A stretch of 64,000 bases of DNA, taken from NCBI RefSeq assembly GCF_001113365.1, contig NZ_CKYA01000003.1, forward strand, positions 1 to 64,000, written 5' to 3'. A model generated the notes under the pieces. That model was given only the letters and a program-made list of their open reading frames with translations. It was not told the DNA's origin and did no database searches. Of the stretch, positions 42,981 through 51,679 are shown one piece after another. Made by a program: the position numbers and the translations under genes. The number at the start of each line of letters is the position of its first letter. The stretch's first letter is position 1. Source of the DNA: Streptococcus pneumoniae. Its GTDB lineage: Bacteria; Bacillota; Bacilli; Lactobacillales; Streptococcaceae.

Positions 42981-43396
42981 CACTCATCATCCTCATCAGT
43001 CACTTGATTATATATATCATTCACAAAAAGTAATTGATTCTTTGCTTCATCAATAGACTTTCTAATTAAATCTTCAGATAAATCTTCGCTTTCAATAGAT
43101 AACAAAAGCGTCATAATAATTGGTAAATTCATCCCTGTTACAAGAAACAAATTTCTTTTGCTCATATACCTAATAAAAGTTTGGTTCACCGATCCACCAA
43201 GCAAATCTGTAAAAATCAGAACTTTTTCGTCAACGGGATAACTTTCTAAAAGTTTTGAAATTTCGTCTTCAATTGGCTCATTATTAATATAGGCTGCAAT
43301 TACATCAATTTTTCCAATAGATGGGATTAAGTACTCTATAGTATCCTTCATCCCAGTTGCAAGATGATGATGACTTGCAATAATAACTTTTGTCAT
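42980..43396 (-). CDS. PTS mannose-family EIIA component
   Basis: A 138-residue EIIA of the mannose/fructose/sorbose PTS family. The phosphorylated histidine is in the N-terminal IIASHHHLATGMKDTIEYL (His9 or its neighbours), and the domain carries LIFTDLLGGSVNQ and LVTGMNLPIIMTLL, typical of the fold. It passes phosphate from HPr to EIIB. Order in the operon on this strand: IIB, IIC, IID, IIA, GH13. The stop overlaps the GH13 start (TGATG). Confidence 0.93.
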   Translation of the reverse strand: MTKVIIASHHHLATGMKDTIEYLIPSIGKIDVIAAYINNEPIEDEISKLLESYPVDEKVLIFTDLLGGSVNQTFIRYMSKRNLFLVTGMNLPIIMTLLLSIESEDLSEDLIRKSIDEAKNQLLFVNDIYNQVTDEDDE

Positions 43397-43407
43397 ATTT
43401 TCTCCTT

Positions 43408-44220
43408 TTAATTAACTGATAAAATGCCAAAGTAAGACAGAATTAAAGATAGAATAATAATTCCAAAAATAATTTGAATTACGGATAACTTCTTATTCGC
43501 TAACAATTTGTAAACTAAATAAGTCATCACTGCAGGTAATAGCGCTGGCATGATTTTATCAAGAATATCGTCTTGAATTACTAGTTTAACATCTCCTGTA
43601 GTAAATACTGTCGAAATCTTCATTTTAACTACAGATGGGATTAAAGCTCCAACAACCGTTAAACCCATGATTGAAGCAGATTCAGTAAAAATATTTAATT
43701 TTTCACCTAATCCGGTTATCAACTTCAAACCAGAATCATATCCGATATCAAATAATTTAAATCGGAAAAATAGGAAGAAAACATTCAAAACTAACCAAAT
43801 TATTGCACCAATTGGATTCCCTTCTAATCCCATATATGCTGCAATTGAGCCCATGATTGTTGGATATAATACCCAAATTAAGGTATCACCTACACCAGCA
43901 AGTGGTCCCATCATACCAGTTTTAAAATTTTGTACCGTATCTAAAGATTCAACACCATCTTTTTCTTCCATTGCTATACTTGCACCTAATAAGATATTAG
44001 CCATCCAAGTAGTAGTATTAAAATACTTAAAATGATTATTCAATGATGCAACATATTCATCATCATTTGGATAGATTTTTCTTAAAACTTTATTTAATCC
44101 ATAAACAACTGCTGGTCCCTGTTGATTCTCATAATTAAAAGTGTTACATGCCATAAACATATATCTGAACGCGGCATTACGAATATCTTTTTTTGTTATT
44201 TTTTGTTGTACATCATTCAT
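43408..44220 (-). CDS. PTS mannose-family EIID component
   Basis: A 270-residue membrane EIID. Starts MNDVQQKITKKDIRNAAFRY; conserved QQGPAVVYGLNKVLRKIYPND and GMMGPLAGVGDTLIWVLYPTI are family signatures, followed by C-terminal hydrophobic helices. EIID together with EIIC forms the sugar channel. ATG 44220 is chosen because it overlaps the end of IIC by 8 bp and starts the conserved region; an in-frame extension upstream would lie inside IIC. Confidence 0.93.
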   Translation of the reverse strand: MNDVQQKITKKDIRNAAFRYMFMACNTFNYENQQGPAVVYGLNKVLRKIYPNDDEYVASLNNHFKYFNTTTWMANILLGASIAMEEKDGVESLDTVQNFKTGMMGPLAGVGDTLIWVLYPTIMGSIAAYMGLEGNPIGAIIWLVLNVFFLFFRFKLFDIGYDSGLKLITGLGEKLNIFTESASIMGLTVVGALIPSVVKMKISTVFTTGDVKLVIQDDILDKIMPALLPAVMTYLVYKLLANKKLSVIQIIFGIIILSLILSYFGILSVN

Positions 44221-45013
44221 CAAAGTCATCTCCAAATTCTTCAGCTCCGGCAACTGTTGAAGAGACAACAGTTGATACATTTTTATTCATAGTAAAATAG
44301 TAATATGCAATGGCAAAACCAGCAAGAGAAATTCCTAAAATTGGTAAATTCAAATATGCTGCAAAGATAAAGCCAACAATAAGCATGCTTAAATATTTTT
44401 TAGTAGGCATAACTTGTAATAGAATCGCGATTCCGACAACAGGTAGGATACTACCTGCAATAGATAAACCATTAGTGAACCATTCTGGTACACTATTCAA
44501 AATTACATTTACAATTTTATCTCCAAAAATGACACAAAGAGCTGTCGGAATTGCGGTTGATAAACCAAAAATAACCGGTCCAATCCAAAAAATTCGATTC
44601 ATCTTAGCAAACTTTTTCTCATTAGCTGCCTTCTGAGCTGCGTGGGTTACATATGTATTAAGTATTTTTGCTAAAACATCCAACTGAATACCAAGCATTC
44701 CAACAGGAACTCCCACTGCTAAAGCTACAGCTTTTGCAGACTCTACATTACTTGTTGTTTTAATCGCAATAAAACCACCTACTAATGCTGCAAGACCCCA
44801 GTTTGGTACTGATGAACCACCAATATTTGCAACACCTAACGCCATCAATTGGAATGTTCCACCAATAATCATTGCTGTTTTCATATCTCCCATAATAATT
44901 CCAACAAATAATGAAACCATTATAGGAAACCAAGTACTTAGTACCAATCCTTGTTGATCTAGTACTACCCAAAACGACAATAAAATAATAAGTAAACCTT
45001 GAATCACTTCCAT
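44213..45013 (-). CDS. PTS mannose-family EIIC component
   Basis: A 266-residue polytopic permease subunit with about seven hydrophobic helices, beginning MEVIQGLLIILLSFWVVLDQ. Family features include PIMVSLFVGIIMGDMKTAMI, GGTFQLMALGVANIGGSSVP with NWGLAALVGG, and AVGVPVGMLGIQLDVLAKIL. It forms the translocation unit with EIID. It overlaps EIID by 8 bp, indicating coupling. Sugar specificity cannot be read from EIIC alone. Confidence 0.93.
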   Translation of the reverse strand: MEVIQGLLIILLSFWVVLDQQGLVLSTWFPIMVSLFVGIIMGDMKTAMIIGGTFQLMALGVANIGGSSVPNWGLAALVGGFIAIKTTSNVESAKAVALAVGVPVGMLGIQLDVLAKILNTYVTHAAQKAANEKKFAKMNRIFWIGPVIFGLSTAIPTALCVIFGDKIVNVILNSVPEWFTNGLSIAGSILPVVGIAILLQVMPTKKYLSMLIVGFIFAAYLNLPILGISLAGFAIAYYYFTMNKNVSTVVSSTVAGAEEFGDDFDE

Positions 45014-45024
45014 AGTATCATCTC

Positions 45025-45501
45025 CTATTTAATATACTTTTCTAAATTTTCCTCTGGATCAGAAGGAACAAAATGGAATGTTACATCAACACCAAGTGTT
45101 TTTAATCTTTTCAAATCAGCAACTTCTTTTTCATTGACAGAGACCATCTTCTTAACTGTTTTTTTCCCTTCACCATCAAACATTATTCCAACGTTGACCT
45201 TTGGTATCTTTACTCCACCTTCAACTAATGCCACCAATGTTTCAGGTTCTCGAACAATTAGTAAAACATTATGATTATCATACTTGCCATCTGCAAAATT
45301 TGTAATCGCAGTATCTGTATCAATAATTGACATTCCAGTTCCTGCAGGTTTACTCATCCTCATAGCAGCCTTTTGGACTTCGTCCTTACTTACTTCATTA
45401 TCTACTACCATCAACCTTTTGGCCTTTGTAGCCCCCGCCCATTGTGTTACCACAATACCATGAATCATGCGTTGATCAATTCTCGCTAATACTACTGACA
45501 T
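45025..45501 (-). CDS. PTS mannose-family EIIB component
   Basis: A 158-residue EIIB phosphocarrier. Active-site histidine (His14) in LARIDQRMIHGIVVTQWAG; further conserved VVDNEVSKDEVQKAAMRMS, LLIVREPETLVALVEGGVKI and NVGIMFDGEGKK. It takes phosphate from EIIA and gives it to the incoming sugar. First gene of the operon; AAGGAG site before the ATG. Upstream ACGAAAACGCTTAACA (45541-45556) loosely resembles a cre site, but the match is imperfect. Confidence 0.93.
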   Translation of the reverse strand: MSVVLARIDQRMIHGIVVTQWAGATKAKRLMVVDNEVSKDEVQKAAMRMSKPAGTGMSIIDTDTAITNFADGKYDNHNVLLIVREPETLVALVEGGVKIPKVNVGIMFDGEGKKTVKKMVSVNEKEVADLKRLKTLGVDVTFHFVPSDPEENLEKYIK

Positions 45502-46195
45502 ATAGCTTCTCCTTTTTTTAAGTTATGATAGAATTATAAAACACGAAAACGCTTAACACAAGATATTATAAGCATTTCGGGAGATGTATTGAAAAGTTGG
45601 GATAAGTAGCAAATTAGTGAGAAGTTTCCCGACATAAGGAATTTATGTATCTGTTATCTTTTTCTTTCATTTGATTATTAGTATTCAAGATAAAACTGTC
45701 TAACAAACTATTTTATAAAATAATTTTAGTCAATCAAAAAAATTTAGGACATTTTTAAATCATAACACCCATCTAACGGGTGGTTTGCACCGAGGCTAGA
45801 AGCCCAAATTGCCAAAGGATGGAATAAAAGCCTTAGAGTTTTATTAAGGATAATTATAATCTTGATTTGGCTGATAGAACTAACTTTCAGGGGCATTTCC
45901 CCGAAATGAGAACATAATCATTTCTAATTTACATCCAATGGCTGTTGGTGGTTCACTTATCATAATCATAAAAAGTAGGCGAAAAATGCGAACTACTGTA
46001 TCACAAAGTTGATGTAATAGTTTAACAACAAACGCACAGCTACTTCATGTCAGTTCAAATGATTTTATTATCGTCATTTTCTATTCTGAAGATATTATTT
46101 CTAGATATTTAAAAATAACAAAACAAATTCCATTTTATTTCCAAATATTTGAAAATAACGTCTATTTGTATTATACTATCTTTGAGGTATCTATT
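45502..46195. other. Long intergenic region with degenerate integrase fragment and GC-richer debris
   Basis: About 45770-46000 stands out in base composition and contains short hairpins (CCCATCTAACGGGTGG; GGGGCATTTCCCC). At 45940-45990 the string TCCAATGGCTGTTGG plus an ending ATCATAATCATAAAAAGTAG resembles the 3' end of the integrase fragment at 47798-48148. It is probably mobile-element residue. No intact gene. Confidence 0.4.
46149..46177 (+). promoter_or_regulatory. Promoter of the DUF4143 ATPase gene
   Basis: TTGAAA (46149-46154), 17-bp spacer, TATACT (46172-46177). Two copies of a near-repeat, GATATTTAAAAATAAC (46104) and AATATTTGAAAATAAC (46144), 40 bp apart, flank and overlap the -35. 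Confidence 0.55.
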
Positions 46196-47404
46196 ATGAA
46201 CTATATTAAAAGACCACATTATTTAGACTTTTTAAGAAGACATCGTGACCGACAAATCATTAAGGTTGTGAGTGGAGTTAGACGAGCTGGTAAATCTGTG
46301 CTTTTTCAACTCTATAAAGAGGAGTTACTAGCAACTGGCGTAGACGAGGATCAGATTATATCCATCAATTTTGAGGATCTGAGTTATTATGACCTGCGAC
46401 ATTTTCAAACATTATTTACTTATATAAAAGAGCAGTTAGTTGAAGAGAAAACATACTATATCTTTTTAGATGAAATTCAACATGTTGAAAAATTTGAACT
46501 GGTAGCAGATAGTCTATTCATCTTGCCAAATGTTGACCTCTATTTGACTGGATCAAACGCTTACTTTATGAGTAGCCAATTAGCTACAAACTTGACTGGT
46601 CGGTATGTTGAGATAGAGGTCCTTCCTTTGTCATTTGAAGAATACCTATCAGGTCAATCTCTCTCAGAGAATCTGAATACAACAGAAATTTTTAACAATT
46701 ATCTCTTTAGTGCTTTCCCTTACTTATTGCAAACATCATCTTACGCTGAAAAAATTGATTATCTAAGAGGAATATATAACTCAATACTGTTAAATGATAT
46801 TGTCACTAGATTGGGAAATCCAAATCCTACTATTATTGAGCGCATTGTCCGAACCCTTCTCAGTAGTACAGGTAGCTTAATATCAACAAATAAGATTCGT
46901 AATACCCTAGTCAGCCAAAACGTTTCAATATCCCATAATACTTTAGAAAATTATTTGACGACTTTGACAGACAGTTTACTTTTTTATTCCGTCCCACGTT
47001 TTGATGTCAAAGGTCGAGCATTATTGCAACGCTTAGAAAAATATTATCCCGTTGATTTAGGTTTACGACACCTCTTATTGCCAGACCACAAAGAAGACAT
47101 TGGGCATATCTTGGAAAATATGGTATATTTGGAATTGAGACGTAGATATTCACAAGTATATGTTGGTAATTTAGATAAATATGAGGTTGATTTTGTTGTT
47201 GTAACTGATCTTGGTCACTACGCTTATTATCAAGTCAGTGAAACAACACTTGCTCCTGAGACACTAGAAAGAGAACTTAGACCACTAGAAGCCATTAAAG
47301 ATCAATTTCCTAAATATCTATTAACAATGGATACGATTCAGCCAACAGCCAATTACAATGGTATTGAGAAGAAAAACATTATAGATTGGTTACTAGAAAA
47401 GTAG
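46196..47404 (+). CDS. AAA-family ATPase with DUF4143 domain
   Basis: A 402-residue protein. AAA_14 domain at about 15-150 with Walker A GVRRAGKS and Walker B YYIFLDEIQH, sensor-like LYLTGSNAYFMSS; then a DUF4143 C-terminal region (about 200-380) including LTDSLLFYSVPRFDVKG and NMVYLELRRRYSQVYVGN with YEVDFVV, a PD-(D/E)XK-like nuclease pattern. These proteins are common in genomic islands; their biological role is unsettled. ATG 46196 follows TTGAGG and its own promoter; an in-frame start ten codons upstream would lie within the -10 region. Confidence 0.88.
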   Translation: MNYIKRPHYLDFLRRHRDRQIIKVVSGVRRAGKSVLFQLYKEELLATGVDEDQIISINFEDLSYYDLRHFQTLFTYIKEQLVEEKTYYIFLDEIQHVEKFELVADSLFILPNVDLYLTGSNAYFMSSQLATNLTGRYVEIEVLPLSFEEYLSGQSLSENLNTTEIFNNYLFSAFPYLLQTSSYAEKIDYLRGIYNSILLNDIVTRLGNPNPTIIERIVRTLLSSTGSLISTNKIRNTLVSQNVSISHNTLENYLTTLTDSLLFYSVPRFDVKGRALLQRLEKYYPVDLGLRHLLLPDHKEDIGHILENMVYLELRRRYSQVYVGNLDKYEVDFVVVTDLGHYAYYQVSETTLAPETLERELRPLEAIKDQFPKYLLTMDTIQPTANYNGIEKKNIIDWLLEK

Positions 47405-47797
47405 ATAAATATAAATCATGCAGCTAACTAGATTTGCAACAGTCTGTTATCAATGATTCTACCCAAACCCTAATAATATATAGTAAATTTAGAACACATT
47501 ATCTAATACAGACACTTGAAAGATAAAATGGAATCTTTAACTTCTGGAAGTACTATTATTACTCAAAATGATGAATCTCCATAGAATTAATGAAACTATA
47601 AATCAAACGGAACTATAATGAAAAAGAGACCAAGCAATCAGGCTTTAAAATCCTAAAAACGCATACTATCAGGTATTGAAAAACTTGATAGGATGCGTTT
47701 TATTATGGAAATATTTCCTTCATTTTCTCCTGAAATAGGTTTTTGCTAGCCTATTTTCTCTATTTCTAATGACTTACTTCAGCTTCTTACCTCTTAG
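47405..47797. repeat. Intergenic region with palindromic repeat, copy 5 (inverted)
   Basis: About 47640-47757: AAAACGCATACTATCAGG ... CTTGATAGGATGCGTTTT, then CTTCATTTTCTCCTGAAATA and GGTTTTTGCTAGCC. Its reverse complement aligns with copies at 3076 and 21419. The rest of the interval shows nothing recognisable. Confidence 0.6.
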
Positions 47798-48148
47798 GAA
47801 AAACATCAAAAGGCTGAACTATCAAAGTTTGGAATTATCCAATCCGATGAACAATATGTCTTTACTTATATCGATATGAAGGGTAACGTTAATAGCCCTC
47901 TACACTCTGACTATCTTAATAATAAAATGAAATCTGTCAAACGTCGTCATCCTGAACTTAAGCATACTACACCTCATAAATTACGACATACAGGAGCAAC
48001 ATTAGCAAAACAGGCTGGAACGTCTATTGAAGCTATTTCTGAAGCTCTAACCCATAGTGACACGATTTCAACTAAGACTTATGTCAACACTTCAAATGTC
48101 ATTCCAATGGCTGTTGGAGAGATTGCCTATCGTAATCTTAAAAAGTAA
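47798..48148 (+). pseudogene. Tyrosine integrase, C-terminal fragment
   Basis: An open frame of 116 codons after an in-frame TAG at 47795; it lacks any start of its own and represents the catalytic C-terminus of a phage/ICE-type tyrosine recombinase. Catalytic residues remain: HKLRHTGATLAKQAG (His and Arg), ALTHSDTISTKTYVN (second His and the Tyr nucleophile). The N-terminal SAM-like and first-Arg region is gone, replaced upstream by the palindromic repeat at 47640. The stop lies ~90 bp from the displaced rpsI tail, the usual place for an integrase beside its attachment site. The fragment cannot act alone. Confidence 0.88.
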
Positions 48149-48174
48149 TGGTGTGAATTTTGCTAAAAATCATC

Positions 48175-48210
48175 AAAAAAACACCCCATGGTGTGAACCA
48201 TGAAGTGTTG
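48175..48210 (-). terminator. Terminator behind the displaced rpsI tail
   Basis: Minus strand AACACTTCATGGTTCACACC pairing into ATGGGGTGTT followed by T5. It lies where an rpsI terminator would be relative to the tail at 48235-48285. Confidence 0.65.
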
Positions 48211-48234
48211 TAAATGCTGTATTGTAGCTGGTTC

Positions 48235-48285
48235 TTAACGTTTAGAGAACTGGCTAGCTTTACGAGCTTTCTTAAGACCTGGTTT
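48235..48285 (-). pseudogene. Displaced rpsI 3' end (attachment-site copy)
   Basis: The minus strand encodes KPGLKKARKASQFSKR and a TAA: the exact C-terminal 16 residues of the ribosomal protein S9 encoded at 52158. 48257-48285 is identical over 29 bp to 52180-52208, whereas the last codons are synonymous variants. This is the signature of integration into the rpsI 3' end, with the resident tail pushed ~3.9 kb away. Confidence 0.88.
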
Positions 48286-48519
48286 GACAAGGGTCTGTTT
48301 CAGATAATTTTAAAATAGCCTAATATCAATAACTAATTGTTTTCTAATATCCCTTAATTTCAAAAAAGTTTGATTAAATTTGATTGAAATAGGGAAATTT
48401 ATTTAATAAATTGCTCAGTGTTTATAAGTCAACAATGCAAAAACTATAAAAAACGAGTTCAACTCCTTCTTTGTCAAATAACATAAAACATCTGAATCAG
48501 AAATACTCAAGTATAGAGC

Positions 48520-49176
48520 TTAGCTTCTCATTGCGTTCATTATTGAGTTTTCTTTTAAACTCAATAGTTCTTTAAAGTAATCTATATCACTGTTTCTATT
48601 TGTTGTTTCAAAAATATATCTCCGATAAGTGTCTTCATGGTTAAAATTTATTTTAGGAGTTCGAAATATATGATAATACACATCAATATTCTTTTCTTCA
48701 AGTAGTCGTTTTGCATCCATATGAATTTCTAATGACACTTCAATATCTCGATGCATAAACTCATTATCGTTAAGCATAATGTATATGATAGAAGCTACTA
48801 AAAATGTCATCCCACCAATAGGTTTTTCACCCCAAAATGCATTATTACTACTAATCCGGCCGAATTGTAAAGTAGTTTTTCCTAATTCGAATGAATTAAC
48901 CATCAAATTTGCTTCAGAAATAATTTTACCATTAAAATATAATTGAAATCGAGATCCAAGTTTTAGAAAAGACAGAAAGCCTTCATTCTTATTAAAATCT
49001 TTATAGCTGTATTTTGGATAAATTTTTCCGTTCCAACCATCGCCATCTATTGTAAAATATAAGTCTTCCGTTGTAAGAAATATATTGTTTCTCTCATCAG
49101 ACTTGAAATTGTTTCTCTTATCAGACTTGAAAATTTTACTAATCCAACTATTTATCTTATTTTTTATCTTATACAT
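48520..49176 (-). CDS. Hypothetical protein in the rpsI island
   Basis: A 218-residue predicted soluble protein I do not recognise. The N-terminus (MYKIKNKINSWISKIF) is basic and amphipathic and is followed by a tandem octad FKSDKRNN-FKSDERNN, a small in-frame duplication. The middle (GDGWNGKIYPKYSYKDF, FQLYFNGKIISEANLMVNSF) looks beta-rich. AT content is high relative to the core genes, in keeping with acquisition. It lies between the displaced rpsI tail and a broken lipoprotein gene. Start chosen as the first ATG; the ribosome site is weak. Confidence 0.55.
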   Translation of the reverse strand: MYKIKNKINSWISKIFKSDKRNNFKSDERNNIFLTTEDLYFTIDGDGWNGKIYPKYSYKDFNKNEGFLSFLKLGSRFQLYFNGKIISEANLMVNSFELGKTTLQFGRISSNNAFWGEKPIGGMTFLVASIIYIMLNDNEFMHRDIEVSLEIHMDAKRLLEEKNIDVYYHIFRTPKINFNHEDTYRRYIFETTNRNSDIDYFKELLSLKENSIMNAMRS

Positions 49177-49496
49177 TCTAAATTCCTAGTATTCTATTTT
49201 CTTAATATTCTACAGTCTATCACTGCATGTATATTATAACAAAAATATGTTCAAGAAAACAACTATTTTGAAATCCTTGTCTGTTATAACAGATTTGATA
49301 TTCTGATATACTACATAAGAAAAGGAAATATACCTTTAAAAAATCTTTTCTAATGTTTATAAAGTTTTCTATTTAATCGTACATTCTTATTTCCGAAAGA
49401 TAATGATTTTCCCGAAAGAAATAGATCAACCTAAAAAATTACTGTATTACTTATGTAATGTTTCTTTAATATAATATAGAAATAAAAAGTATGTAA
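49177..49496. other. AT-rich intergenic region, nothing recognised
   Basis: 320 bp between the hypothetical gene and the lipoprotein pseudogene. TTTAATATAATATAG near 49474 could be a -10 for the latter. No repeat, RNA or longer frame is visible. Confidence 0.4.
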
Positions 49497-49874
49497 ATGA
49501 AAAGATTTATCACATTACTTTTAGTGTCTCTATCTACAATTTTATTAATTGCATGTTCTAACCAATCAAGCAATTCTTTAGATGGCGAATACCGTTGAAT
49601 AAACGAGAGTAGAAATGAAGTTGCCTTTACCATTTCAGGTAACAAAGAAAATAGCAACAAAGGAGAGGCCGACACCTTTACAATTGATAAAGATAGTGCA
49701 ACAATCGAACTGACTGGCTCTAATATCATAAACCGAAAAGAGAATTATACCTTCAAGGATGACGTATTCACTGTAGATATTTCAGGAACAAAGCAGGAGT
49801 ATTACAAAAAGAATAGTGAAGAAATACAGCGACAAGTAAAACCCTCAAACTATTTGATATTCTTTATACAATAA
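49497..49874 (+). pseudogene. Small lipoprotein gene interrupted by a nonsense codon
   Basis: ATG 49497 opens a lipoprotein signal, MKRFITLLLVSLSTILLIAC, with lipobox LIAC. The frame hits TGA at 49596-49598, right after DGEYR, then stays open in the same frame (INESRNEVAFTISGNKENSN ... GTKQEYYKKNSEEIQRQVK) to TAA at 49872. The TGA most simply replaces a TGG tryptophan, as small secreted DUF-type lipoproteins often read GEYxW. Without suppression only a 33-residue peptide is made. Family not identified. Confidence 0.75.
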
Positions 49875-49984
49875 AAACGCTTTCGGGGTCAGTACACACC
49901 CGCATAGCGGAGTTAGGCGGACTAATAGTCACATAATAAAAATTTACTTAAAGTCAGATTTTAAATACTGTAGAATAGTTCTTT

Positions 49985-50920
49985 CTAAAACTTACTCCCA
50001 AATTTTTTTGTAGGTAAATAAAATTCAGCATAAGGTTTCTCTAACACATACAATGATATAAACTGACATGATAAAAAATGAACATAACGAATATTATTTT
50101 CTGAAATTTCACAAATTTTCCCGTGTGCTATACTATTTCTAATATCGACTAATTCATGAATTATTCTACTATTAATTTCAAAAAATTTTGTTTTAATCTT
50201 CGGATTCAGAAATTCATAATTTTCAGCTATTTTTATTTTTAGTTGATTCCATGCTAGTAATATCCTTGTATAATTTCGACCTTTAAGAAACCTATCTAAA
50301 GAGTTTATAAGATCTCCAGATAAATTATCTATAGAATCTATATCTAATTCTGTTGATAGTGAATCAGTTAATAAATTATTTAAAAATGATTGTGTTTGAA
50401 CTTTACGTTGTTGGTGTTTAGTTTTATAGAATAATCTTTCTCTTTCTATCACTAGTTTAGCAATTATCTCAATTGGTTTGAAACACATCAAAAATTCATC
50501 TTCAATATATTCTCTGTATTCATGTTGCAAACCAATACTATACATTCTCATTAAATCTAATATAAGTTGACGTTTTTTTCTATTTTTCTTTCTATTTAAA
50601 CTATTTTCAATTATTTGCAATTTTGTTAGCCATTGAGACATCTTATCTTGTTGTTTTACCTCTGGTAAAACTTCATTGTATTTTGATATACTTCTTATAA
50701 CAAGAGGTATATTAGTAAAAAATGACAAAATAGTTAAGCACTCTTCAATGTTTTGCTTTTGATCTGAAATGACTTGCAAATACTTATTTTCCTTAGTATA
50801 TATGAACTTTAAAGTACATCTCCAAAATTTGAAGCATGCTCCGTTAGGTAAATCAAAGGCCGTTCCCCATGTATCCCATATATCATCGAACTCATTAAAA
50901 TCTATTATTGCCGTATACAT
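49985..50920 (-). CDS. HEPN-motif protein of unknown function in the rpsI island
   Basis: A 311-residue, mostly helical, highly charged protein. No family is recognised overall, but near the C-terminus (about residue 268) it carries DIRNSIAHG, an R-x4-H motif in the context typical of HEPN domains (MAE_28990/ApeA/RiboL-PSP-like), which are often ribonucleases in toxin-antitoxin and phage-defence systems. The N-terminal ~150 residues may be a sensor domain. It lies 65 bp downstream of, and on the same strand as, a frameshifted XRE regulator within a small integrated island, which fits a defence or toxin module. Function is inference. Low GC. Confidence 0.6.
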   Translation of the reverse strand: MYTAIIDFNEFDDIWDTWGTAFDLPNGACFKFWRCTLKFIYTKENKYLQVISDQKQNIEECLTILSFFTNIPLVIRSISKYNEVLPEVKQQDKMSQWLTKLQIIENSLNRKKNRKKRQLILDLMRMYSIGLQHEYREYIEDEFLMCFKPIEIIAKLVIERERLFYKTKHQQRKVQTQSFLNNLLTDSLSTELDIDSIDNLSGDLINSLDRFLKGRNYTRILLAWNQLKIKIAENYEFLNPKIKTKFFEINSRIIHELVDIRNSIAHGKICEISENNIRYVHFLSCQFISLYVLEKPYAEFYLPTKKFGSKF

Positions 50921-50985
50921 TAATATAGCTCCTTTATAAAATAAATATGTTATTTCAGTTTAAATATTCTATTAGACGATTACAT

Positions 50986-51322
50986 TTACAGTTTTTTATT
51001 TTCTTCCAAAATCTTTTTTCGTTCTTCCATAAACTCAATCAACTTTTTCTTAAATACTTCCTTTTCTTTTCAGTTAATCCTTTTAAGTTCATACGGAAAA
51101 GTAATCCAATGTTGTCTAATTCATTTGATTTTTCTTCTGAGTTTCCAACTAAATAGTCAACTGTAACATCCAATACTTGTGCAATCTTAACAAAATTTTC
51201 CTGTGTTGTTTTTTTAATCCACGTTCCCATGAAACATATGCCTGTTGGGAAATTTCAGCTATTTGAGCTTGTGTTAGTTTTACTTGTTTCCTTAGTGTTT
51301 TCAAGCGTTCTGAGAATTCCAT
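50986..51322 (-). pseudogene. XRE-family regulator broken by two frameshifts
   Basis: ATG 51322 opens an HTH: MEFSERLKTLRKQVKLTQAQ then IAEISQQAYVSWERG. At an A7 run (51210-51216 on the plus strand as T7) the frame shifts, and the continuation TQENFVKIAQVLDVTVDYLV is in another frame. Near KKRKY the frame shifts again to KKKLIEFMEERKKILEENKK and TAA at 50986. Joined, this would be a ~110-residue phage-type repressor with HTH_3 and a charged C-terminal helix. It precedes the HEPN-motif gene on the same strand. Confidence 0.78.
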
Positions 51323-51679
51323 ATGTTACCTCAAAAAATTATTTTAAATTCTTGTAGAAAAATGTTGACATCCACAACCATAGGTTATTAAATACAATTA
51401 ACAACTTTTAGTTGTATAGCGATTAAAAATAATAACCTTATATTCAAGGCTAAATCACAATCTTTAAAAAATTAAATAAACAGTGTGTCTAACAACCAGA
51501 GGATTGATTGTCAAAACTACACTAAACTTCATACCTTTATTGTAAATGTTTTTGAAAAAAAGTCAAGTCCTTATATGGTTGAAGTGAAGATATAAAACAT
51601 TTGGTAACTTTGTTTAAAATCTGTACTATATACCATATATTTATTATAATATGCTTTTTTAAAACTAAGCAACTATATT
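51323..51679. other. AT-rich intergenic region, nothing recognised
   Basis: 357 bp between the broken XRE gene and the IS630-type remnant. It contains only AT-rich sequence with no clear promoter pair, repeat or RNA fold that I can support. Confidence 0.4.

Noticed and set aside
47876..48148. A small stand-alone integrase gene starting at ATG 47876
   Set aside because: The frame continues upstream to 47798 without a start and encodes only the C-terminal catalytic part, so it is a truncated fragment.
51205..51220. Programmed frameshift at the A7 run of the XRE gene
   Set aside because: A second, independent frameshift near the 3' end and no stimulatory element make decay more likely than recoding.
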